A DNA stretch of 64,000 bases, from assembly GCF_000757385.1 (NCBI RefSeq), contig NZ_JRHH01000002.1:248001-312000 (forward strand), read 5' to 3'. Below are positions 8,683 to 16,388 of the stretch, piece by piece. The DNA comes from Flavobacterium aquatile LMG 4008 = ATCC 11947 (GTDB lineage Bacteria > Bacteroidota > Bacteroidia > Flavobacteriales > Flavobacteriaceae). The position numbers were made by a program, and so were the translations under genes. Below the pieces are notes generated by a model that ran no database searches, was not told the origin of the DNA, and was given only the letters and a program-made list of their open reading frames with translations. Position 1 is the first letter of the stretch. Every line of letters starts with the position of its first letter.

Positions 8683-10958
8683 TAATTTAAAGTATATCGA
8701 ATTCCAAAAAAACCACGAATTCCTTGATTTTGAGCATAAACATAAGTCGTATCAAAAGTTAAACCATACGGATTTTGCGGTGTTGCCAATACAGTTCCAT
8801 TCGAATCATATTCAACGTTTTGGTCAAATGGATCATCGGTTCTTGAAATTAAAAATGGATTGTTTTGTTTGGGTAAAAAATTTAAAAGATTTTTAAAACC
8901 AGCATATATTTCAAAATTTTTAAACTTCGAATAAGTAAATTGGATGTTCTGAATGCTGTGTGTCGGTGAAGTTGGTGCTCTCGGATCTAAATCACTCAGC
9001 AAAGGTAATTTCATTTTTCCGTACAAATTTCCGGTGTAATCTATTGTTAAATGGATTTGTTTTATTTTATAAGAAACATTCCAAGTTGCTGTAAAACGCT
9101 CGGTTAAAAATGGTCTTTCGCTCTTTCCATTTTCAACATTTCTGTTGTCTAGAAAGGAAATTCCGGTAATAATTTTCAACCCATTTGTAAAATTCACATC
9201 AATATTTGAAGTAATTCCTTGACTTATTGCATAACCATTTATATTATCATAAATAATTTTGTTAGGATCACTTTCGTAATCGGTTACAATTTTGTTACTA
9301 AATCTTGTGTAAAATACCGAAGTTTCTATTCCTATAAAAGTGCCGTTTTCAAAATTAAATTTCCGAATGTAGTTCAGATTTACATTTAAAGATTGTTCGG
9401 GTTTTAAATCATTTTTAATTTCTACTTCTCGTGAACCAGTCAATGCCGCATGATCTTCGGTAAATAAATTAACCACTCTAAAACCAGTTCCAGCATTCAA
9501 TCGGATGATATTATTGTCATTTATTTTTAATTTATAGGCAACTCGAGGTGTAAAAATGGAACCATGAATGGAGTTATAATCGTATCGTAATCCTAATAAT
9601 GATTTGTTTTTTTCATCGAATGTTATTTCATCTTGAAGAAAAATTCCGGGTAAATAAGTACTTTCGGCTTTATTGCCAGTTGAATTGGATGTTGCAGGCG
9701 TATTATCATCATAATAATTGTAACGTAAAGCTGTTCCAAAAAGGAGGTCGTGCTGCTCAATTTTCTTATCCCAAGTTAGTTGTCCAAAAGCTATTTTTTG
9801 ATTGGCAATGTAACTCGTTGTTCCGTATCGGCTGTCTTGAAAATGTACATTTCCTGAAAACGAAAACATAATTTTTTCGGCAGTTGGCAATTGATAACTT
9901 CCTAAAAGTTCACCGCGTTTTGTGTAAATGCTTTCGCCATAAATTTCGTTTCCGCCACGGTATTTTCGTTCCCATCGCATGTCGCCACCAAATCGATCTT
10001 CATAAACACCACGAGCTGCAATGGTAAATATTCTATTTTCTGGCCGACTAAAACTCCATTTTTGAAAGAGCGAAATTCGATCAGATAAGGTTACATCTGT
10101 AAAATTATCGTTGTCGTTGTCAACGCGATTTCCATATTTGAAATAATTCAGTCCAATAATGGATGTTGTTTTTTCACCAATTTTAAATTTCATCCCTAAA
10201 TCTAAATTATTTTCTAAATAGGAAGTAGTAAAAAAATCTGCTGAAAATAATGGTGCATTTATTGGGTTTTTAGTAATAATATTGATCAATCCGCCAACAG
10301 CTTCGCTACCATATAATGATGATGCTGGACCTTTTACAATTTCGATACGTTCTACAAGCGAATTTGGGATTCCAGATAATCCATAAACCGTTGAAAGGCT
10401 ACTCACAATAGGCATTCCATCAATTAAAACCAGCGTATACGGGCCTTCTAAACCATTGATGTGAATGTCGCCAGTGTTACAAACGCCGCAGTTTAGTTGT
10501 GGACGAACGCCATTTACATTTTGTAAGGCTTCATAAATACTTGGAGTTGGATTTTTTTTGAAAAAAACTGGTGAATATACTTCGACTGGAACCGGACTTT
10601 CTAATCGTTTTACGGCTTTTAGTGTTCCCGAAATTACTACTTCATTCAATTGATTTTCAATTCTTTTTAATTCGAAATTTAGTATAAGATTTTCATTTTT
10701 CTTTATCACAATTGTTTTTCTGATCGGTTCAAAACCCATTGCTGAAATTTGAATTTTATAGGATGATTCTTCTAGATTTTCTATTTTATAATTTCCTAAA
10801 CTATCAGATATAGTTGCTTTTTCTGTATTTAGCATTACGATGTTAGCCGAAGAGACAACTTCAGAATTGGATCGAATTTCACCAGAAAGTGTTCCGCTTT
10901 CTTGTGCTAGATTTTTAACGCTTATTAAAGCAAGTAGTATTATAAATATTTTTTTCAC
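8682..10958 (-). CDS. TonB-dependent outer membrane receptor in a metal-uptake locus
   Basis: 758 residues: signal peptide (1-18), a CarboxypepD_reg-like beta-sandwich (about 20-105, GTLSGEIRSNSEVVSSANIV), a TonB plug (about 120-230) and a 22-strand-type barrel. Plug motifs are clear, including YTLVLIDGMPIVS, ERIEIVKGPASSLYG and AVGGLINIITKNP. An unusual CGVC pair lies in QLNCGVCNTGDIHING. It faces a DtxR-type regulator gene across a 90-bp divergent promoter, with ZIP and Feo genes beyond, so a metal or metal-chelate ligand is likely. The ligand itself cannot be read from sequence. Confidence 0.88.
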   Translation of the reverse strand: MKKIFIILLALISVKNLAQESGTLSGEIRSNSEVVSSANIVMLNTEKATISDSLGNYKIENLEESSYKIQISAMGFEPIRKTIVIKKNENLILNFELKRIENQLNEVVISGTLKAVKRLESPVPVEVYSPVFFKKNPTPSIYEALQNVNGVRPQLNCGVCNTGDIHINGLEGPYTLVLIDGMPIVSSLSTVYGLSGIPNSLVERIEIVKGPASSLYGSEAVGGLINIITKNPINAPLFSADFFTTSYLENNLDLGMKFKIGEKTTSIIGLNYFKYGNRVDNDNDNFTDVTLSDRISLFQKWSFSRPENRIFTIAARGVYEDRFGGDMRWERKYRGGNEIYGESIYTKRGELLGSYQLPTAEKIMFSFSGNVHFQDSRYGTTSYIANQKIAFGQLTWDKKIEQHDLLFGTALRYNYYDDNTPATSNSTGNKAESTYLPGIFLQDEITFDEKNKSLLGLRYDYNSIHGSIFTPRVAYKLKINDNNIIRLNAGTGFRVVNLFTEDHAALTGSREVEIKNDLKPEQSLNVNLNYIRKFNFENGTFIGIETSVFYTRFSNKIVTDYESDPNKIIYDNINGYAISQGITSNIDVNFTNGLKIITGISFLDNRNVENGKSERPFLTERFTATWNVSYKIKQIHLTIDYTGNLYGKMKLPLLSDLDPRAPTSPTHSIQNIQFTYSKFKNFEIYAGFKNLLNFLPKQNNPFLISRTDDPFDQNVEYDSNGTVLATPQNPYGLTFDTTYVYAQNQGIRGFFGIRYTLN

Positions 10959-11048
10959 TATTATTTAAATAAATTTTTAGACAAAACTAAAAATAATATT
11001 TATTAAAACAAAAATATAATTCTATATTTGCCTTAAATAAATTTTACG
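10959..11048. promoter_or_regulatory. Divergent promoter region with a repeated AT-rich motif
   Basis: Ninety bases separate the TonB receptor and regulator starts. A -7-like box TATATTTG lies at 11023-11030 for the plus-strand genes. The 13-mer TTAAATAAATTTT occurs twice, at 10965-10977 and 11033-11045, one copy near each start codon. TTATTTAAATAA at 10961-10972 is a perfect palindrome. These could be operator sites for the DtxR-type regulator, but the region is so AT-rich that chance matches are possible. Confidence 0.4.
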
Positions 11049-11696
11049 ATGACCATTTCAGAAGAGAATTATATTAAAGTTATTTATCATTTATCGTTGG
11101 TTTCTCCTAAAGGTGTAAACACAAATGCTATTGCCGGAATGCTGGATACAAAAGCTTCGTCAGTGACCGATATGCTAAAGAAATTATCTGATAAAGAATT
11201 GGTTTCCTATCAAAAATACCAAGGTGTAACGTTGACTGAAAGCGGATTTCAATCGGCTAAAATGATTGTAAGAAAACACCGATTGTGGGAAGTTTTTTTG
11301 GTAGAGAAATTAAATTTTGCTTGGGATGAAGTACATGAAATTGCAGAAGAATTAGAACATATTAAATCGGAAGCGCTCATCAATAAACTAGATGAATTTT
11401 TAGAATTTCCAGATTTTGATCCGCATGGAGATCCAATTCCGAATGCAAATGGCGAAATTAAAAAGGTAAATAAGTTACTTTTATCGGAAGCAGCATTAAA
11501 TACAGAATACAAATGTGTAGGTGTAAAAGATTCATCTTCAGATTTTTTAAAATATTTAGACAAGCAAAAAATTGCTTTAGGTTCTAAAATAAAAGTAAAA
11601 GAAAAAGAAAGTTTTGACGACACATTATTGGTCGAAATCGATTCGAGAGAGTTGACATTATCCAATAAAATTGCTAATAATTTATACGTAAAATAA
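11049..11696 (+). CDS. DtxR/MntR family metal-dependent transcriptional regulator
   Basis: 215 residues: N-terminal winged helix (about 1-60, with ENYIKVIYHLS and KASSVTDMLKKLSDKELV), a dimerisation/metal-binding domain (65-140, VRKHRLWEVFL, HEIAEELEHI, FDPHGDPIPN), then an SH3/FeoA-like C-terminal domain. Such proteins repress metal-uptake genes when bound to Fe2+ or Mn2+. The ZIP transporter start lies 2 bp after its stop, and the TonB receptor diverges from it, so both are natural targets. Which metal it senses cannot be decided by reading. Confidence 0.9.
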   Translation: MTISEENYIKVIYHLSLVSPKGVNTNAIAGMLDTKASSVTDMLKKLSDKELVSYQKYQGVTLTESGFQSAKMIVRKHRLWEVFLVEKLNFAWDEVHEIAEELEHIKSEALINKLDEFLEFPDFDPHGDPIPNANGEIKKVNKLLLSEAALNTEYKCVGVKDSSSDFLKYLDKQKIALGSKIKVKEKESFDDTLLVEIDSRELTLSNKIANNLYVK

Positions 11697-11697
11697 T

Positions 11698-12516
11698 ATG
11701 TTTCAATCTGTTTTAGATTATTTCGAAAGTATAGATCCAATTTTGGCTGCTTTGTATGCTACTTTATTTACTTGGTTTTTAACAGCATTTGGTGCATCGT
11801 TTGTATTCTTTTTTAAGAATATGAATCGTGTTGTACTTGATGGAATGCTCGGTTTTACTGGAGGCGTTATGGTTGCTGCAAGTTTTTGGAGTTTATTGGC
11901 ACCAGCCATCGAAATGAGTGAAGGTGAAGGTTTTATAAAAGTTATTCCTGCAGCAGTTGGATTTGCTTTGGGAGCGCTTTTTATATTTGGTTTGGATAAA
12001 GTACTACCGCATTTGCATATCAATTTTAAAGAAACTGAAGGTGTAAAATCGCCTTGGCAACGAACTACTTTGTTGGTTTTGGCAATAACATTGCACAATA
12101 TTCCAGAAGGTTTAGCGGTTGGAGTTTTATTTGGTGGCGTTGCAGCTGGAATTCCAGAAGCATCCATTGCTGGTGCTGTGACATTGGCAATCGGAATTGG
12201 AATACAAAATTTTCCAGAAGGAATTGCGGTTTCAATGCCGTTAAGACGAATGGGAATGAGCCGTTGGAAAAGTTTCATGTACGGACAATCGTCTGCATTA
12301 GTGGAACCAATTGCTGGAGTTTTAGGTGCGGTTGCTGTAACTTTTTTTACACCACTTTTGCCTTATGCTTTGGCATTTGCTGCCGGTGCGATGATATTTG
12401 TAGTTGTTGAAGAAGTAATTCCTGAAACGCAGCAAGATAAAAACACCGATATTGCAACACTAGGTTTTATAGGCGGATTTATTGTGATGATGACGCTTGA
12501 TGTTGCTTTGGGATAA
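11698..12516 (+). CDS. ZIP family metal transporter
   Basis: 272 residues, eight predicted membrane segments. The two ZIP metal-site helices are plain: LHNIPEGLAVG and IQNFPEGIAVS. A His-containing cytoplasmic loop (VLPHLHINFKE) lies between TM3 and TM4. ZIP proteins carry Zn2+, Fe2+ or Mn2+ into the cytoplasm. It follows the DtxR-type regulator by one base between stop and start, so the pair is one operon and the carrier is probably under that regulator's control. Confidence 0.9.
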   Translation: MFQSVLDYFESIDPILAALYATLFTWFLTAFGASFVFFFKNMNRVVLDGMLGFTGGVMVAASFWSLLAPAIEMSEGEGFIKVIPAAVGFALGALFIFGLDKVLPHLHINFKETEGVKSPWQRTTLLVLAITLHNIPEGLAVGVLFGGVAAGIPEASIAGAVTLAIGIGIQNFPEGIAVSMPLRRMGMSRWKSFMYGQSSALVEPIAGVLGAVAVTFFTPLLPYALAFAAGAMIFVVVEEVIPETQQDKNTDIATLGFIGGFIVMMTLDVALG

Positions 12517-12528
12517 AAAAATTTGACT

Positions 12529-12915
12529 ATGAAAAAGCTTTTAATTGTACTATTTTTTCTTAATTTCTTTTTTGCATTTGCCCAATCAGAAATAAAAATC
12601 ACACCAAAGAAATGTATTCCTAAAAAAGGATATCATCTCAAATTGAAAAGCGTTTTAAATGATTCACGTTGTCCAGAAGGAACAACATGTATCTGGGCTG
12701 GCGAAGTTTCTGCTGTGGTTGAAGTTTATAACGATAAAAAATTTGTTGAAGAAAAAACGCTGACTTTCAATTCGAAAAATAGAGAAGAAAATAATTTTTG
12801 GTTTTCTAAATATTATTCCAAAAAAATTAAATCGATTAGTGTTTTGCCTTATCCTAAAGAAGGTGTTGTTGTGAAAGATAAAAAGAAATACATCAAGATT
12901 GTCTTTGAAAATTAA
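12529..12915 (+). CDS. Small secreted protein with a conserved CPxxxxCIWAGE motif, function unknown
   Basis: I place the start at the ATG at 12529 (MKKLLIVLFFLNFFFAFAQ, a clean signal peptide) rather than the TTG six bases upstream. The mature part is about 110 residues, beta-rich, with DSRCPEGTTCIWAGE, a motif I recall from small secreted or lipoproteins of Bacteroidota, and another Cys near the N-terminus (PKKCIPKKG). It follows the ZIP gene by 12 bp, so is probably in the same operon. Two close cysteines suggest a disulfide or metal site; the role is unknown. Its stop overlaps the convergent FeoB-associated gene by 4 bp. Confidence 0.72.
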   Translation: MKKLLIVLFFLNFFFAFAQSEIKITPKKCIPKKGYHLKLKSVLNDSRCPEGTTCIWAGEVSAVVEVYNDKKFVEEKTLTFNSKNREENNFWFSKYYSKKIKSISVLPYPKEGVVVKDKKKYIKIVFEN

Positions 12916-13034
12916 TGACAACCACAATCGTCACCACAATCTTTTTTAGGTTTTTTCTTGCCGAAAAACTTTTGATATAAAAAAGCTACAGCAATAACTA
13001 AAACTACGTAAACCAATATTTCTTGAATGTTCAT
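12912..13034 (-). CDS. FeoB-associated Cys-rich membrane peptide
   Basis: A 40-residue open frame: one membrane segment near the N-terminus (QEILVYVVLVIAVAFLYQ), a basic stretch (KKKPKK) and a Cys-rich end DCGDDCGCH. This is the pattern of the small FeoB-associated proteins (FeoC-like position, Bacteroidota type). It starts 6 bp after the feoB stop on the same strand, which supports it. It is probably an inner-membrane helper of ferrous iron uptake. Its last codons overlap the stop of the convergent gene by 4 bp. Confidence 0.82.
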   Translation of the reverse strand: MNIQEILVYVVLVIAVAFLYQKFFGKKKPKKDCGDDCGCH

Positions 13035-13040
13035 AGCTTT

Positions 13041-15143
13041 TTATTTTAAAATTTGATACGCCGATAATGCCACTAAATAAGCAAATCCGCTCATGAAAAT
13101 CAGCTGAATTATTGGCCATTTCCACGAGTTGGTTTCTTTTTTTACAATTGCCAAAGTAGAAATACATTGCATCGCAAAAGCATAAAATAAAAGCAACGAA
13201 ACACCTGTTGCAAAGTTAAAAATCTTGGTTCCATCAGGTTTTATTTCGGCAGCCATTTTGTTTTTTATGGTTGTTTCATCATCGCTATTTCCTACGCTGT
13301 AAATGGTTGCTAATGTTCCAACAAAAACTTCTCTTGCAGCAAATGAAGTTACTACTGCAATTCCAATTTTCCAATCGTAACCTAATGGTTTTATTACCGG
13401 TTCGATGCTTCTTCCGATAATTCCGATATAAGAATTCTCTAATTTATAGGCAGCAACATTATCCTCAATTACTGATGGATTTATTTTTAATTTACTTGAA
13501 TAAACCTCGTTTTCAACAATTTGTTGTGCATTTCCAAATGTTTCTTTTGGCCCGTGAGAACCTAAAAACCAAAGGATAATCGATATAGCTAAAATGATTT
13601 TCCCAGCACCAAACACAAACGCTTTCGTTTTTTCAAGAACATTAATTCCAACATTTTTAAACATCGGAATTTTATAACTTGGCATTTCTACAACAAAGTA
13701 GGATTTGCTTTTAAATTGTAAAACTTTGTTCAAAATTATAGCCGAAACAATCGCCATAAAAAATCCTAAAAGATACAAAACCATCAAGGTTAAACCTTGT
13801 AAATTAAAGAAACCAAGAATTTTTTCGTCTGGAATTATTAGTGAAATTAAAATTGCATAAACCGGTAATCTCGCCGAACATGTGGTGAAAGGTGTAACTA
13901 AAATTGTAATCAAACGTTCTTTCCAGTTTTCAATATTTCGAGCGCTCATAATTGCCGGAATGGCACATGCTGTTCCAGATATTAATGGCACAACACTTTT
14001 GCCTGAAAGTCCGTAACGACGCATTATTTTATCCATTAAAAAAACCACACGACTCATGTAACCACTTTCTTCTAGAACCGAAATAAACAAAAACAAAAAC
14101 GCAATTTGTGGAACAAAAATTACAATTCCGCCAATTCCTGGAATAATTCCTTCTGCAATTAAATTGGTAAATTCTCCAGCTGGCAAATGCGATTTTGCAT
14201 ACGATGCTAAACTAGTAAAAGTCTCGTCAATAAAATCCATTGGAACACTCGACCAATTAAAAATCGACTGAAAAATTAGCATTAAAATTCCGAAGAAAAT
14301 TACATAGCCAAAAAATTTATGGGTTAAAACTCGGTCCAATTTTGCTCGAATATCGGTCGCTTTTGAAACATCTATTTTTTGACCAATTTTTAAAGTATCA
14401 TTTATAAATTGATATCTTTTGATGGTTTCTTTTTGCTGCAAACGTTTTAATTCGGTTTTCGATTTAGTGAAATTACTTTGCACTTCATTCCTGTCCAAAT
14501 TCAAGAAATTCACATCTTGAGTAATCACCAACCACAGTTTATATAGCAATTGATTTGGGAAGGCGCGTCTTAATTTATCAAAATAATCAACATCGATAAC
14601 CGACGCATTCAAGCAAGGTTCTGTTGAAAGCGATTCATAATTTAGAATCAAATTTTTAATTGAATCAATTCCAATATTTTTTCGAGAACTTACCAAAGCA
14701 ATTTTGGTTTTCAATTCTTTTTCAAGAAACGGAATGTCCAAATCAATTCCTTTTTTTGCCATTCGGTCGCTCATGTTGATGACCAAAATAGTCGGAATTT
14801 CTAAATCTTTTATTTGGGTAAAAAGCAGTAAATTTCGTTTCAAATTTTCAACTTCAGTCACCACAACAGCAACATCAGGAAAATATTCATCGTTTTTATT
14901 CATCAACAATTCAATCACTACATTTTCGTCAATTGAACTTGCATTTAAACTGTAAGTTCCTGGTAAATCTAGGATTGTTGCTTTTACATTTTCAGATAAT
15001 TTACAAGAACCAATCTTTTTTTCAACGGTAATTCCAGGATAATTTCCCACTTGTTGACGCAAACCAGTAAGCTGATTAAAAACCGAAGTTTTACCAGTAT
15101 TTGGGTTTCCAATTAACGCAACTTTTATAGTTTTATGAGTCAT
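13041..15143 (-). CDS. feoB: Ferrous iron transporter FeoB
   Basis: 700 residues. The N-terminal GTPase domain shows G1 GNPNTGKTS (about 12-20), G3 LDLPGTYSL and G4 NMSD. The membrane part has the two Gate motifs (SCSARLPVYA-like TTCSARLPVYAI, and AAREVFVGTLATIY). FeoB moves Fe2+ across the inner membrane. The order feoA-feoB-Cys-rich peptide is standard; feoA overlaps by one base (15143). Placing it near a DtxR-type regulator suggests iron control of the whole block. Confidence 0.96.
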   Translation of the reverse strand: MTHKTIKVALIGNPNTGKTSVFNQLTGLRQQVGNYPGITVEKKIGSCKLSENVKATILDLPGTYSLNASSIDENVVIELLMNKNDEYFPDVAVVVTEVENLKRNLLLFTQIKDLEIPTILVINMSDRMAKKGIDLDIPFLEKELKTKIALVSSRKNIGIDSIKNLILNYESLSTEPCLNASVIDVDYFDKLRRAFPNQLLYKLWLVITQDVNFLNLDRNEVQSNFTKSKTELKRLQQKETIKRYQFINDTLKIGQKIDVSKATDIRAKLDRVLTHKFFGYVIFFGILMLIFQSIFNWSSVPMDFIDETFTSLASYAKSHLPAGEFTNLIAEGIIPGIGGIVIFVPQIAFLFLFISVLEESGYMSRVVFLMDKIMRRYGLSGKSVVPLISGTACAIPAIMSARNIENWKERLITILVTPFTTCSARLPVYAILISLIIPDEKILGFFNLQGLTLMVLYLLGFFMAIVSAIILNKVLQFKSKSYFVVEMPSYKIPMFKNVGINVLEKTKAFVFGAGKIILAISIILWFLGSHGPKETFGNAQQIVENEVYSSKLKINPSVIEDNVAAYKLENSYIGIIGRSIEPVIKPLGYDWKIGIAVVTSFAAREVFVGTLATIYSVGNSDDETTIKNKMAAEIKPDGTKIFNFATGVSLLLFYAFAMQCISTLAIVKKETNSWKWPIIQLIFMSGFAYLVALSAYQILK

Positions 15144-15382
15144 TAATTTGTAGTATTTTCCAATGTAATTTCAATTTCTTTCGCAGTTTCTAATCGGATA
15201 GCCACATGCGAATCATTAAAAATAAAATACAAAGGATCGCCAAAAGGCGCAATTTGAACCAACTCTACAACATTGCCAGGCAAGCAACCCATTTCCAATA
15301 ATTTCAACGGAATCTCGTCAATGTTTACATCGGCGATAATTCCTTTTTGACCTTTTTTAAGTTGGGCGAGTGTTAGTTTCAA
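15143..15382 (-). CDS. feoA: Ferrous iron transport accessory protein FeoA
   Basis: 79 residues, a single SH3-like FeoA domain: LAQLKKGQKGIIADVN, LLEMGCLPGNVVELVQ, DPLYFIFNDSHVAIRLE. It is a small cytoplasmic protein that modulates FeoB. It is coupled to feoB by a one-base overlap and is the first gene of the feo operon; the promoter should lie in 15383-15470. Confidence 0.94.
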   Translation of the reverse strand: MKLTLAQLKKGQKGIIADVNIDEIPLKLLEMGCLPGNVVELVQIAPFGDPLYFIFNDSHVAIRLETAKEIEITLENTTN

Positions 15383-15470
15383 AAGCTTATTTAGATTGAA
15401 TTAAAATACAAAAGTAACTATTTACAATCTAAAAACTATGATATTTATCAATTTTAAGTTTTTTTTAGAA

Positions 15471-15581
15471 GCGAATGGCTTGCGAATTATTTGTAATCCA
15501 TTTTCCTGCTGCCTTTCCAAAGTCCCGATAAAAATCGGGAGCTTTTCCCTTGCATCAGGGCTAGTTAGCAATTGTCTTTTG
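15471..15581. repeat. Dispersed repeat element, family GCGAATGGCT...ATCAGGGCTAG
   Basis: The element begins GCGAATGGCT (15471-15480), has TTCCTGCT, an internal hairpin (TCCCGAT/ATCGGGA), then ATCAGGGCTAG (15554-15564) and TTGTCTTTTGTG. A related copy lies at 26440-26526, and a shorter relative near 36030-36090 shares the GCAATCTGGGCTAG end. The hairpin core differs between copies. It fills the gap between feoA and the SCO gene and reaches within 3 bp of the SCO stop. Confidence 0.65.
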
Positions 15582-15583
15582 TG

Positions 15584-16279
15584 CTATTTATCGTTTTCAC
15601 ACAACCATAAAATATCTTCAAGCAATTGTTTAACGTTTTTTATTCCGGGTTCAGTCGGTTGATCTAGATTAGTTCCGTCATAAAATCCACGAACTCGCTT
15701 TTTAGAATCTACCAAAACAAAGTTTTCAGTGTGAACCATATCATACATTTCTTCTGGTTTTCCAGTTTTTACAGCCAAGTATGATTTTCTAGCGATGTAA
15801 TAAATATCCTTTTTATCACCAGTTACCAAATTCCACTTAGCATCAAGTACACCTTTTTCTAATGCATATTTCTTCAATACAGGAACACTATCAATATCAG
15901 GTGTTACCGAATGTGAAAGCAACATCACTTTAGGATTATTCTTAATTTGATTCTGCAACCATACCATATTATCCGTCATTTTCGGACAAATAGTTGGGCA
16001 AGTTGTAAAGAAAAAATCAGCTACATAAATCTTACCTTCGTAATCTTTTTGGGTTATAATTTTTCCGTTTTGGTTGGTAAATTTAAAATCGGCGATTCTA
16101 TGATTATTAGCAATGTATTGTACAGTAGAATCCACCAATTCTGGATTTACATCACTCGGATTATATATAGGTAATGATTTACTAGGTTTTAAAACGCTGT
16201 AAAACAACGAAATAGTTACCATAGAGAAAACGACAAAAAATCCGATTAGAATTTTATATTTTTTAAAAACAGATGTCAT
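15584..16279 (-). CDS. SCO1/SenC family copper chaperone
   Basis: 231 residues: an N-terminal membrane anchor (about 8-30) and a thioredoxin-fold SCO domain with the copper site TTCPTICPK (Cys94, Cys98) and the later His in YDMVHTENFVLVD. SCO proteins deliver copper to the CuA site of cytochrome oxidase or reduce its thiols. It lies next to the Feo genes but is separated by a repeat element and probably has its own transcript. No oxidase genes are nearby. Confidence 0.92.
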   Translation of the reverse strand: MTSVFKKYKILIGFFVVFSMVTISLFYSVLKPSKSLPIYNPSDVNPELVDSTVQYIANNHRIADFKFTNQNGKIITQKDYEGKIYVADFFFTTCPTICPKMTDNMVWLQNQIKNNPKVMLLSHSVTPDIDSVPVLKKYALEKGVLDAKWNLVTGDKKDIYYIARKSYLAVKTGKPEEMYDMVHTENFVLVDSKKRVRGFYDGTNLDQPTEPGIKNVKQLLEDILWLCENDK

Positions 16280-16364
16280 TGTATTTTTTTACAAAAGTAA
16301 TTAATCGTTTAGTAATTATCATTGAACTATTGTTAAAGAGGTGTTTTATTGTTATTTTTTTATC

Positions 16365-16372
16365 TACATTTG
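16365..16372 (+). promoter_or_regulatory. -7-like promoter box before the secreted propeller protein
   Basis: TACATTTG fits the Flavobacterium -7 consensus TAnnTTTG and lies 16 bp before the chosen ATG at 16389. I did not find a -33 TTG at the preferred spacing, so this is suggestive only. Confidence 0.35.
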
Positions 16373-16388
16373 GGGAAATTTATTAAAA

